NCBI GenBank assembly: GCA_001983455.1
Contig: LJDB01000062.1
Coordinates: 1-64,000 of the forward strand
Reading direction: 5' to 3'
Origin: Candidatus Epulonipiscium fishelsonii
Lineage (GTDB): Bacteria > Bacillota > Clostridia > Lachnospirales > Cellulosilyticaceae
DNA: 64,000 bases
Shown here: one piece after another, positions 55,375-64,000 of the stretch
How the letters are laid out: each line of letters opens with the position of its first letter
Position numbering within the stretch: the stretch's first letter is position 1
The notes under the pieces: generated by a model
Databases searched by the model: none
Told to the model about the DNA's origin: nothing
The model's input: the letters and a program-made list of their open reading frames with translations, nothing else
Program-made: the position numbers and the translations under genes

Positions 55375-55774
55375 TGTTGAATTAAATTAAGACCGTGGTT
55401 TTTGCTTTAGTTTAAAATATAGCTTGCTTTTTTTCTTCATGATAATGGCTTTTAGGTTTTTTGTTATGGGTTGTTAACCAGGTGCTACTTATTCTTTAAC
55501 GTCTGCTCTACTACTTATTTTTTCACCTCTTGGCTACTTACTTTTCGTGACTACTTAGCTATTTGTTTTTTTCACATGGGTTAACTCTTAAAGTATATAC
55601 CTACGTGTTACAAAATGCAATTGGCAAAATACCCTAATATATTTCTTCTCACTAGTGAATTCTATCCAATATAATTGGCACTACTCTAAAATGCATAATT
55701 ATGCATAAATGTGCAATTTTAACTAGCACAAGTGATATTTTTCATAAATATCTTAAAAATATTTGATAAACGGC

Positions 55775-55803
55775 TTGACCTTATAGGTCATACAGGTTAG
55801 AAT
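55775..55803 (+). promoter_or_regulatory. Promoter of tRNA-Arg
   Basis: TTGACC (55775-55780), 17-bp spacer, TAGAAT (55798-55803). The tRNA begins 13 bases after the -10. Confidence 0.75.
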
Positions 55804-55815
55804 GTATATATATTA

Positions 55816-55888
55816 GCATCTGTAGCTCAGAGGATAGAGCGTCGGTTTCCTAAACCGTGCGTCGTAGGTTCGATTCCTATCAGGTGCA
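55816..55888 (+). tRNA. tRNA-Arg (anticodon CCT)
   Basis: 73 bases fold as a cloverleaf: acceptor GCATCTG/CAGGTGC, D stem GCTC/GAGC, anticodon loop TTCCTAA with CCT (reads AGG), and T arm GTAGG-TTCGATT-CCTAT. Discriminator A; CCA is not encoded. The outer anticodon-stem pair is a T-T mismatch. Its own promoter and terminator make it a single-gene unit. Confidence 0.95.
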
Positions 55889-55892
55889 TTTT

Positions 55893-55924
55893 AACCCTAT
55901 AACTTTAAAGTTATAGGGTTTTTT
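55893..55924 (+). terminator. Terminator of tRNA-Arg
   Basis: 28-nt perfect palindrome (AACCCTATAACTTT with its complement, 55893-55920) followed by TTTT. Confidence 0.85.
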
Positions 55925-56105
55925 GCTAATATTATATAATGTGTTACAATTTATTTAGATAATATATTTTAAAAAAATCTTAGATAAAAGCTATATTGTA
56001 TTTAATTCATTATGTTAAAATTGTATAAATGTATATTTTATACTTGAAATATTACTTGCAATATGCTATATTAATAATCAGAGCAATTGGCTCAAATAAA
56101 TTTAA

Positions 56106-56339
56106 TCAGCTAAAAATTTAGCTACAAGAGAATTGATATGTCCAAAATGTAATAAAAAGCATGATAAAGATATAAATGCAACAAAAAACTTAGCTAAGTT
56201 AGCATATTTTATGAATTAAAATTTAGATAATATTTAGGGATGGAACAGCCCAAAGAGCTTGCTCAAATACCTAGAAGTCGTAGGAAGTAAGTAAGAAACT
56301 ATCTCCTCTTAGTCTTAACTTAGAAGGGAGTAGTTCATT
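56106..56339 (+). pseudogene. tnpB: Relic of an IS605-type tnpB C-terminus with right end
   Basis: From 56106 to the TAA at 56217-56219 the plus strand encodes SAKNLATRELICPKCNKKHD, then KDINATKNLAKLAYFMN. This is the second half of the TnpB zinc ribbon and the RuvC-III motif with its Asp (DKDINA). A stop just upstream (56103) and lack of the rest show it is broken. Downstream 56296-56339 folds as AACTATCTCC/GGGAGTAGTT and ends GTAGTTCAT, like an IS605 right end / omega-RNA 3' part. The glpK ATG is 29 bases further. Confidence 0.75.
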
Positions 56340-56346
56340 CTTTTAA

Positions 56347-57864
<1,518 letters not shown>

Positions 57865-57891
57865 ATTTATTAATAACCATATAAACTTAAC

Positions 57892-57912
57892 CAGAGGCAC
57901 ATAGTGCTTCTG
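57892..57912 (+). promoter_or_regulatory. Hairpin after glpK
   Basis: CAGAGGCAC/GTGCTTCTG 9-bp stem (one G-T pair) with a 3-base loop. No T-run. Confidence 0.45.
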
Positions 57913-57935
57913 TACATAAAAGGAATTCATTATTC

Positions 57936-58013
57936 ATGATAACGGATTTAGGAACAACATGACTAATCTGTTATTCGTGATAAGAGAAAAAGTATTTTGA
58001 GCTTTTTCTCTTA
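57936..58013. repeat. Solitary iteron plus hairpin module of the array A/B family between glpK and glpF
   Basis: 57936-57975 contains one unit (CATGATAACGGATTTAGGAA...), matching the array iterons. It runs into ATTCGTGATAAGAG and a perfect 12-bp stem TAAGAGAAAAAG/CTTTTTCTCTTA (57981-57992 with 58002-58013). The hairpin could reduce read-through from glpK to glpF. The glpF ribosome site is only about 15 bases beyond it. Confidence 0.7.
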
Positions 58014-58045
58014 TTTAAAACTTAATATTGGGGGAGGAAATAAAT

Positions 58046-58759
58046 ATGTTACCTTATATTTCAGAATTTTTAGGTACAATGATATTGATAATTCTAGGGG
58101 ATGGCGTTGTTGCTAACGTAACTTTAGGTAAATCAGGCATGAAAGGTGGAGGGTCTATTCAGATCACAATAGCGTGGGCGCTTGCCGTTATGCTACCAGC
58201 GTTTATTTTTGGAGTATCATCTGGAGCACACTTTAATCCAGCATTAACACTAGCACTTGCTATTGATGGATCAGTAAGCTGGGGAATAGTTCCTGGATAT
58301 ATTATAACTCAATTTGCGGGAGCATTTGCAGGTGGATGCATTGTACATGCTTTATATAAAGATCATCTTGATGCAGAAACTTCACAAGCTACACAACTTG
58401 GAGTATTTAGCACAGGACCTTCAATACCAAACTTTAAACGTAACGTTTTAAGTGAAGCTGTTGGAACTTTTATCTTAGTTTTTGCTATTAAAGGAATTGC
58501 TCAAGCAGGAGCAGTACCAGCTGGCGTAAATAATTTGTTAGTATTTGGAATTATAGCAGCAATTGGTATGTCAATGGGTGGATTAACAGGATATGCAATA
58601 AATCCAGCACGTGACTTAGGTCCTCGTTTAGCACACTACTTACTTCCAATTAAGGGAAAAGGAAGTTCTAATTGGGAATATGCACCCGTTGTTATAATTG
58701 GACCAGTATTAGGAGCTATTTGTGCAGTGTTATTATATCAAATAATTCCTTGGGCTTAA
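58046..58759 (+). CDS. glpF: Glycerol uptake facilitator (aquaporin family) GlpF
   Basis: Membrane channel, 237 residues from the ATG at 58046 (GGGGGAGG upstream). Six helices and two half-helices with the paired selectivity motifs NPA in HFNPALTLALA and in AINPARDLGPRL. The Asp after the second NPA (NPARD) marks the glycerol-facilitator branch. It supplies glycerol to GlpK. Confidence 0.94.
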   Translation: MLPYISEFLGTMILIILGDGVVANVTLGKSGMKGGGSIQITIAWALAVMLPAFIFGVSSGAHFNPALTLALAIDGSVSWGIVPGYIITQFAGAFAGGCIVHALYKDHLDAETSQATQLGVFSTGPSIPNFKRNVLSEAVGTFILVFAIKGIAQAGAVPAGVNNLLVFGIIAAIGMSMGGLTGYAINPARDLGPRLAHYLLPIKGKGSSNWEYAPVVIIGPVLGAICAVLLYQIIPWA

Positions 58760-58770
58760 GAATTTTAAAG

Positions 58771-58800
58771 GAAGAGTACAATATGCTCTTCTTTTTTTTT
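58771..58800 (+). terminator. Terminator of glpF
   Basis: GAAGAG/CTCTTC stem with loop TACAATATG and a run of nine T. Confidence 0.85.
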
Positions 58801-58966
58801 AAAAATATCCGTATTTAAGTTGTTTTTTATAAAATATTTAATTATAATAATAAGTATAGTAAAAAAATCCAATTTATAAGGAAGCACCATTTGCCTTCGC
58901 TATATAATGTAAGGATAACATTACTGCATTGCTATGAATAATGAAGTGGAAGAAAGGAATGAAATA

Positions 58967-60403
58967 ATGGTTGATGTAATTATTATTGGAGCAGGTGTAT
59001 CTGGAAGTGCCTGTGCCAGAGAATTGTCTAGGTATAATGTAAATGTATGTGTATTGGAAAAAGGTGAAGATGTTTGCTACGCAACATCAAAAGCCAACAG
59101 TGGAATTGCTCATGCTGGATATGACGCAAAAGTTGGTTCTCTTATGGCTAAGCTTAACGTTGAGGGAAACAAAATGATGCCTGAGCTTTCAAAAGAGCTT
59201 GACATTCCATTTATACAAAATGGATCTTTTGTAGTATGTAATAACCAGGAAGATTTAGACACACTAAAAACTCTTTATGATAAAGGAGTTGCAAATGGGG
59301 TTGATGTAGAAATTATTACTGACAGAAACCGTATTGTAGAGATGGAACCAAATATAGCAGATAATGTAGTTGCTGTTTTGTATGCTCCGGCTACTGGAGT
59401 TGTATGCCCATTTACTTTAAACATTGCTATGGCTGAAAATGCTGCAATGAATGGAGTCGACTTTAAGTTTAATACCGAAGTTGTCGGGTTTGAAAAAACA
59501 GACAATGGCTGGAAAGTTTTAACTAATAACGGCGAATTTGAAACAAAATATATTGTTAATGCTGCAGGTGTTTATGCTGATGTACTACACAATATGGTGA
59601 GTGAAAACAAAATTCATATTACAGCACGCCGTGGAGATTATTGTTTACTAGACAAAGGAACTGGAAAACATGTAAATCGTACAATATTTGCTCTACCAAG
59701 CAAATTTGGAAAAGGTATTCTTGTTACTCCAACAGCTCATGGAAATTTATTGCTTGGACCAACTGCTGTTGATATTGAAGATAAAGAAGCTACAGCTACA
59801 ACTAGTGAAGGACTTAACGAATTAATAGCAAAAGCAGGATTAAATGTTAAGGATATACCTTTAAGAAAAGTTATTACTTCTTTTGCAGGTTTAAGAGCTC
59901 ATGAGGATAATCATGAATTTATTATCAAAGAAGTTGAAGATGCAAAAGGGTTTATTGATTGTGCAGGCATTGAGTCTCCTGGACTAACAAGTTCTCCTGC
60001 TATAGGGAAAATGGTTGCAGGTATACTAAAAGAAAAACTTGGTTTAGAGCCAAATCCAAACTTTAATGGCAAAAGAGAAGGAATTATTGCATCAAACGAA
60101 CTAGATTTTAACTCTCGCCAAGAACTAATTAAAAACAAACCAGCATACGGAAACATAGTATGTCGTTGTGAAATGATTTCAGAAGGAGAAATTTTGGACG
60201 CTATTCATAGACCTCTTGGAGCCAAATCACTTGATGGCGTAAAACGTCGTACTCGTGCAGGTATGGGGCGTTGCCAATCTGGTTTTTGCTCTCCACGTAC
60301 AATTGACTTAATAAATAAAGAATGTAAGATTGCCATGGATGAAATTACAAAATCAGGTGGTAAATCTCAAATTATTGTTGGAACGAACAAAGATAGTTTA
60401 TAA
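58967..60403 (+). CDS. glpA: Anaerobic glycerol-3-phosphate dehydrogenase, GlpA-like
   Basis: FAD-dependent DAO-family oxidoreductase, 478 residues. I take the ATG at 58967 (AAAGGA upstream; the ATG at 58934 has no site). The protein then starts MVDVIIIGAGVSGSACAREL, the FAD loop. The C-terminal Bfd-like [2Fe-2S] domain shows CRCEM and GRCQSGFC. It oxidises glycerol-3-phosphate to dihydroxyacetone phosphate with the next two gene products, a set known in Clostridia in place of GlpBC. Confidence 0.9.
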   Translation: MVDVIIIGAGVSGSACARELSRYNVNVCVLEKGEDVCYATSKANSGIAHAGYDAKVGSLMAKLNVEGNKMMPELSKELDIPFIQNGSFVVCNNQEDLDTLKTLYDKGVANGVDVEIITDRNRIVEMEPNIADNVVAVLYAPATGVVCPFTLNIAMAENAAMNGVDFKFNTEVVGFEKTDNGWKVLTNNGEFETKYIVNAAGVYADVLHNMVSENKIHITARRGDYCLLDKGTGKHVNRTIFALPSKFGKGILVTPTAHGNLLLGPTAVDIEDKEATATTSEGLNELIAKAGLNVKDIPLRKVITSFAGLRAHEDNHEFIIKEVEDAKGFIDCAGIESPGLTSSPAIGKMVAGILKEKLGLEPNPNFNGKREGIIASNELDFNSRQELIKNKPAYGNIVCRCEMISEGEILDAIHRPLGAKSLDGVKRRTRAGMGRCQSGFCSPRTIDLINKECKIAMDEITKSGGKSQIIVGTNKDSL

Positions 60404-60416
60404 GGAGTGTATAAAT

Positions 60417-61679
60417 ATGAAGTATGATGTTGTAATAATCGGTGGAGGGCCTGCAGGGCTTGCTGCTGCCGTTTCTGCAAGAGATAACGGCGTTGAAAGC
60501 ATTTTAATTTTAGAAAGAGATAAAGAACTGGGTGGAATTTTGAACCAGTGTATTCATAATGGATTTGGACTACACACTTTTAAAGAAGAATTAACTGGTC
60601 CAGAATATGCTGCTAGGTATATAACAGAAGTCCAAAATCGTAACATTGAATATAAATTACACACAATGGTTATAGAAATAAATAAAGATAAAGTTATTAC
60701 AGCTATGAACCAAGAAGAAGGATTGTTCCAAATTGAAGCAAAAGCAATAATACTAGCTATGGGGTGTCGTGAGCGTTCCCGTGGAGCACTAAATATTCCT
60801 GGATATCGTCCAGCAGGAATATTTTCAGCTGGTACAGCTCAACGTCTAGTAAATATGGAAGGGTATCTTCCAGGACGTGAAGTTGTAATTTTAGGTTCAG
60901 GTGATATTGGATTAATTATGGCACGTCGTATGACATTTGAAGGTGCTAAAGTTAAAGTTGTAGCTGAACTTATGCCTTATTCAGGTGGATTAAAAAGAAA
61001 TATTGTTCAATGTTTAGATGATTTTGGAATACCTTTAAAACTTAGTCATACAGTAGTAAACATAAAAGGGAAGGAACGCCTTGAAAGTATAACACTTGCT
61101 CAAGTAGACGAAAACTTAAAACCAATTCCAGGAACCGAAGAAGAATATACTTGTGATACTTTGTTGTTATCTGTTGGACTTATACCTGAAAATGAATTAT
61201 CTGAAAATATGGGAATTGAAATTAGTAGAGTTACCTCTGGCCCAATTGTTAATGAAAGCCTAGAAACTAATATTGAAGGCGTGTTTGCATGCGGTAATGT
61301 TCTTCATGTTCATGACCTAGTAGACTTTGTGTCTGGAGAAGCAGCTACGGCTGGAAAAAATGCCGCAATGTATGTTCAAGGCAAACATATTGATAAAAGC
61401 GAAAATACCATTTCACTTCAAGGTGAAAATGGCGTTAGATATACTGTTCCTGTAAATATTGATCCAAAACGTATGGAAGATAGTCAAATTATACGTTTTC
61501 GTGTTGGGCAAGTATATACTGACTCTTTCTTGAGTGTATACTTTGATGATGAACGTATATCTAATAAGAAAAAACGTGTAATGGCTCCAGGTGAAATGGA
61601 AGAAGTAGTAATAACTAAAGCTCAGTTAATGGATAGGCCAAATTTAAAAAGAATTACCATTAAAATTGAGGAGGCGTAA
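60417..61679 (+). CDS. FAD/NAD(P)-dependent oxidoreductase of the glycerol-3-phosphate system
   Basis: 420 residues from the ATG at 60417 (AAGGAG upstream; a longer ORF from 60330 overlaps glpA). The FAD loop is VVIIGGGPAGLAAAVSARD, and the NAD loop is VVILGSGDIGLIMARRM near residue 165. GVFACGNVLHVHDL binds the FAD ribityl side. It probably passes electrons from the GlpA-like protein to NAD(P) or another carrier. It lies 13 bp after glpA and 2 bp before the DUF1667 gene. Confidence 0.88.
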   Translation: MKYDVVIIGGGPAGLAAAVSARDNGVESILILERDKELGGILNQCIHNGFGLHTFKEELTGPEYAARYITEVQNRNIEYKLHTMVIEINKDKVITAMNQEEGLFQIEAKAIILAMGCRERSRGALNIPGYRPAGIFSAGTAQRLVNMEGYLPGREVVILGSGDIGLIMARRMTFEGAKVKVVAELMPYSGGLKRNIVQCLDDFGIPLKLSHTVVNIKGKERLESITLAQVDENLKPIPGTEEEYTCDTLLLSVGLIPENELSENMGIEISRVTSGPIVNESLETNIEGVFACGNVLHVHDLVDFVSGEAATAGKNAAMYVQGKHIDKSENTISLQGENGVRYTVPVNIDPKRMEDSQIIRFRVGQVYTDSFLSVYFDDERISNKKKRVMAPGEMEEVVITKAQLMDRPNLKRITIKIEEA

Positions 61680-61681
61680 GC

Positions 61682-62035
61682 ATGGTTGAATTAATTTGTA
61701 TTAACTGTCCAATCGGATGTAATTTGACAGTTGAGGTTGAAGGAGAAGTTATTGGAGCGGTAACAGGAAACACTTGTAAACGTGGTGAAAAATATGCCCA
61801 TAAAGAACTTACTAACCCAACACGTATTGTTACATCCACTGTAAAAGTTGAAAACGGAAACGCTCCTGTTGTTTCTGTTAAAACAAAAAATGATATTCCT
61901 AAAGGAAAAATATTTGAGTGTATAGAAGCTTTAAAAAATGTTGTAGTTAAAGCACCTGTTAATATTGGAGATGTTATTGTGTCCAATGTCGCAAGTACTG
62001 GTGTAGATATCGTAGCTACAACAAATGTAATTTAA
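61682..62035 (+). CDS. DUF1667 domain protein
   Basis: 117 residues with conserved cysteines in CINCPIGCNL and TGNTCKRGE, probably a small Fe-S or metal-binding electron-transfer subunit. In Clostridia it is regularly the third gene after GlpA-like and FAD/NAD oxidoreductases, as here. GGAGGCG just before the ATG overlaps the end of the previous gene, so translation is coupled. Confidence 0.88.
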   Translation: MVELICINCPIGCNLTVEVEGEVIGAVTGNTCKRGEKYAHKELTNPTRIVTSTVKVENGNAPVVSVKTKNDIPKGKIFECIEALKNVVVKAPVNIGDVIVSNVASTGVDIVATTNVI

Positions 62036-62060
62036 TTTTATTACCAAATCTAATGATTTT

Positions 62061-62090
62061 AAGGGGGCGTTTATTAACGTCCCTTTAATT
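62061..62090 (+). terminator. Probable terminator of the glycerol-3-phosphate operon
   Basis: AAGGGGGCGTT/AACGTCCCTT stem with loop TATT, then TTTAATTAT. The T-run is weak. Confidence 0.5.
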
Positions 62091-62113
62091 ATAAAATATT
62101 TTAAACAAAACAG

Positions 62114-62142
62114 TTGACAATTTTAAAACGATAGAGTATTAT
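62114..62142 (+). promoter_or_regulatory. Promoter of marR-MATE
   Basis: TTGACA (62114-62119), 17-bp spacer, TATTAT (62137-62142). The last two bases of the -10 are the first two of the operator palindrome. Confidence 0.8.
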
Positions 62143-62178
62143 AGTTAGGAGTGAACTAATTAGTTTACTCCTAACTAT
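62141..62178. promoter_or_regulatory. 38-bp operator palindrome of the MarR regulator
   Basis: Arms 62141-62159 (ATAGTTAGGAGTGAACTAA) and 62160-62178 are complementary except at one pair. It covers the expected transcription start, so binding by MarR would block its own promoter. AGTTAGGAGTGAACTAA gives a good search motif. Confidence 0.8.
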
Positions 62179-62198
62179 TTTAAATTGGAGGACTGAGT

Positions 62199-62651
62199 AT
62201 GAAAACCATAAAGGATATTTTAGATGCATATTTCCATGATTTAGCTATATTAGAATTAAAATTTCAAAATAATATCCTTGGAGCAAAGAAACTAAGCTTT
62301 AATAGCTTAATGTATCTAGACATAATCAGGAATTGTCCTGACAAGTATACTGTCTCTGACATAGCCGAAATATTAGAGATTTCAAAACCATCTGTAACCC
62401 AAAAGATTAAAGAACTAGAACAACTAGGATATGTGAAAAAGGTTCAAAGTGAAACAGACAAAAGAGTGTTTTACTTAGCAATTACAGATGAGATTCAGAA
62501 AGTTGAGTCAATTTTTGAAGATGCAATGAAAACTACTATAAAAGAGTTACAAAAAGAGTATACTGAAACAGAAATTAACCAATCAACAATTCTGTTTGAT
62601 AAATTGTGTTCAGAGTTTATAAAAAATTTAAAAATAATATTAAAAAATTAG
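62199..62651 (+). CDS. MarR-family transcriptional regulator
   Basis: 150 residues. The winged helix lies at about 30-100, with YTVSDIAEILEISKPSVTQKIKELEQLGYV and the wing SETDKRVFYLAIT. N- and C-terminal helices form the dimer. It is 12 bp upstream of the MATE efflux gene and behind a large palindrome, so it is probably an autorepressor that releases on a drug-like or oxidised ligand. Confidence 0.9.
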   Translation: MKTIKDILDAYFHDLAILELKFQNNILGAKKLSFNSLMYLDIIRNCPDKYTVSDIAEILEISKPSVTQKIKELEQLGYVKKVQSETDKRVFYLAITDEIQKVESIFEDAMKTTIKELQKEYTETEINQSTILFDKLCSEFIKNLKIILKN

Positions 62652-62663
62652 GGGGGCTAGGTT

Positions 62664-64000
62664 ATGGAAGAAAACATTTTGGGAACTGAAAAAACAGGAA
62701 AATTATTTATACAATATGTTATACCAAGTGTTATAGCAATGGTAATTACAGGTATGCAAACTATTATTGATGGTATATTTGTAGGAAATTTTATTGGGGA
62801 AGCTGGATTAGCTAGTATTAATATATCACAGCCTTTTATGCAAATAGTAATAGGTATATGTTTAGTTATGAGTATAGGTGGACTTAGTTTTTTGGGGAGA
62901 AGTCTTGGAGAAGGAAAAACTGAGGAAGCACAAGACATTTTTAAAACAATATATATCTTTTTAAGTATAACTCTGTTATTGATATCTATTATAGGAATTA
63001 CGTTTAGTCCAAAAATAGCAACTTTATTAGGAGCAAATGAAGAACTTTTATTATATGCCCAAACATACATAAGAATTATTTCCTTCTTTCCTTTAATTAT
63101 AGGTTCGATATTTCTGTTTGGTTTTACGTCACGTATTTTAGGGAAACCTGAACTATATTTAAAAGCTACTCTTGCAAGTATTGTAGTAAACGTAACTTTA
63201 AATTATATATTTTTAGCAATTTTAAAGACAGGAATTGGCGGAGCTGCTTTTGCAACAGGTATAGCACACACTGTATCTTTATATTTTGTAATTAAACCAG
63301 TATTAGACAAAAATTCTCAAGTAAACTTGTTTAAAGGAAGATTTGTAGCTAAATATATTGTTCCAGTTATGTACAATGGGTCTTCTGAAGGTGTTACATC
63401 AGTTGCAACGGCTACTTCTACTTTTATCTTTAACCTAGCATTTATGGAAATTGCAGGTACATCTGGAGTTGCAGCTTTTACTGCTATCAGTTATTTATCT
63501 TTATTTGGTGGATTTCTTATTTTTGGTATTGCGGATGGAATTGGGTCAATTATAAGCTATAACTTTGGAAATGAACAACATAACAGAGTGATAGATATTA
63601 TGAAATTATCCCTTTTAAGCTCTAGTATCATTGGAATTATATTATTTGCAATCTTGTCAGCATTTGCACAGCCTCTAGTAGAAATATTTGCTGATAATAC
63701 AGATGTAGTTAACTTGGCAGTTGGAGGAGCTAAAATTTATGCTTTTGCATTTTTACTTAGTGGGTTCAATGTTATAACTGGTGGCTACTTCACAGCAATA
63801 GGAGATGCAAAAAGTTCAATTATAATTTCAGCAAGTAGAGGATTAATATTTATACTTATTGGAATAACTGTACTTCCTACATTTTTAGGAGTGAATGGAG
63901 TTTGGGCAACTGTACCATGTGCAGAACTTTTAACAGCAATCTTTGCAGTTTATATATTAAAAAATAAAAATCAACTAGTATTATCAAATAAAGCTATTAA
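62664..64000 (+). CDS. MATE-family efflux transporter (3' end outside the window)
   Basis: The ATG at 62664 follows GGGGGG. The frame stays open to the end of the window, giving 445 complete codons, so the gene is nearly full length but truncated by the window edge. The start MEENILGTEKTGKLFIQYVIP, the segment ITGMQTIIDGIFVGNFIG and repeated 12-helix pattern fit the MepA-like MATE branch (Na+ or H+ driven drug export). The second half has ATSTFIFNLAFMEIAG and ITGGYFTAIGDAK. Co-transcribed with marR. Confidence 0.9.
   Translation, partial: MEENILGTEKTGKLFIQYVIPSVIAMVITGMQTIIDGIFVGNFIGEAGLASINISQPFMQIVIGICLVMSIGGLSFLGRSLGEGKTEEAQDIFKTIYIFLSITLLLISIIGITFSPKIATLLGANEELLLYAQTYIRIISFFPLIIGSIFLFGFTSRILGKPELYLKATLASIVVNVTLNYIFLAILKTGIGGAAFATGIAHTVSLYFVIKPVLDKNSQVNLFKGRFVAKYIVPVMYNGSSEGVTSVATATSTFIFNLAFMEIAGTSGVAAFTAISYLSLFGGFLIFGIADGIGSIISYNFGNEQHNRVIDIMKLSLLSSSIIGIILFAILSAFAQPLVEIFADNTDVVNLAVGGAKIYAFAFLLSGFNVITGGYFTAIGDAKSSIIISASRGLIFILIGITVLPTFLGVNGVWATVPCAELLTAIFAVYILKNKNQLVLSNKAI

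Larger units (their letters stand above)
54641..55718. repeat. Long non-coding repeat array B (inverted relative to array A)
   Basis: About 1078 bp, the reverse-complement counterpart of 13835-14817. From the inner end: ATGAATAATATGCAT; GTGAGATTTTTAGTTTTAGT block; hairpin module (about 54845-54885); three 36-bp iterons; two more GTGATAA hairpin modules with CTTTTCTTTTT ends (about 55068-55108 and 55217-55259); TIR-bounded core 55275-55374; AAGTAG-type degenerate repeats; TGCATAATTATGCAT. No gene is visible. It occupies most of the 1.25-kb gap between gntR and tRNA-Arg, whose gene begins 98 bp beyond its outer end. Confidence 0.85.

Noticed and set aside
54641-55888. Integrative element with attachment at tRNA-Arg
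   Set aside because: No integrase gene and no second copy of the tRNA 3' end near array A or elsewhere in the window. The arrays are inverted, whereas attL/attR would be direct.

Overview
The window is AT-rich bacterial DNA with AGGAGG-type ribosome sites, sigma-A promoters and some TTG starts. It looks like an anaerobic, spore-forming member of the Clostridia. Supporting signs are FabK instead of FabI, a fused accDA, a SleC-like cortex-lytic protein with a sigma-E-like promoter, DUF1638, an M42 peptidase, glycerol oxidation through a GlpA/DUF1667 set and an FMN riboswitch. A Lachnospirales-type host is my guess; nothing in the window fixes the genus.

Layout. 0-4.2 kb: asnB (minus), a small secreted or membrane-anchored protein, murG. 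4.3-13.7 kb: oligopeptide ABC transporter oppBCDF followed by three tandem near-copies of the binding lipoprotein OppA. 13.8-14.8 kb: non-coding repeat array A. 15-19.9 kb: M42 aminopeptidase, chemoreceptor, CorA with a tiny leader ORF, DUF5658-like protein. 19.9-29.2 kb: a complete fatty-acid initiation and elongation operon (fabH-acpP-fabK-fabD-fabG-fabF-accB-fabZ-accC-accDA). 29.2-36 kb: reductive-dehalogenase/QueG-like Fe-S protein, SleC-like protein, second chemoreceptor, MobA, DUF1638. 36-39.7 kb: riboflavin operon ribD-ribE-ribBA-ribH under an FMN riboswitch, abutting an IS605-type tnpB relic. 40-47.4 kb: YeiH-family exporter, a secreted Asp/Trp-repeat protein, a lipoprotein flavin reductase, deoC, a GT8 glycosyltransferase and a secreted esterase. 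47.5-54.6 kb: a four-carbon sugar-acid catabolic operon (dehydrogenase, two DUF1537 kinases, PdxA2, GntP permease) with a divergent GntR regulator. 54.6-55.7 kb: repeat array B. 55.8-62 kb: tRNA-Arg(CCT), a second tnpB relic, and glycerol uptake and oxidation genes glpK, glpF, glpA-like, FAD/NAD oxidoreductase, DUF1667. 62.1-64 kb: marR with a 38-bp operator palindrome and a MATE efflux gene that runs off the window.

The most unusual structure is the pair of roughly 1-kb non-coding arrays A and B. They lie in inverted orientation and bracket about 39.8 kb. Each carries tandem 39- or 36-bp iterons and terminator-like hairpins, and the two share a 77-nt block that is identical in both and is bounded by 14-bp inverted repeats. 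Single modules of the same family sit in other intergenic gaps of the window. I could not match this to a named element.

Metabolically the genes fit a fermenter. It imports peptides (Opp) and glycerol, and breaks down tetronate-type acids probably to dihydroxyacetone phosphate. It makes its own flavins and fatty acids, and displays at least one covalently flavinylated reductase on the cell surface.
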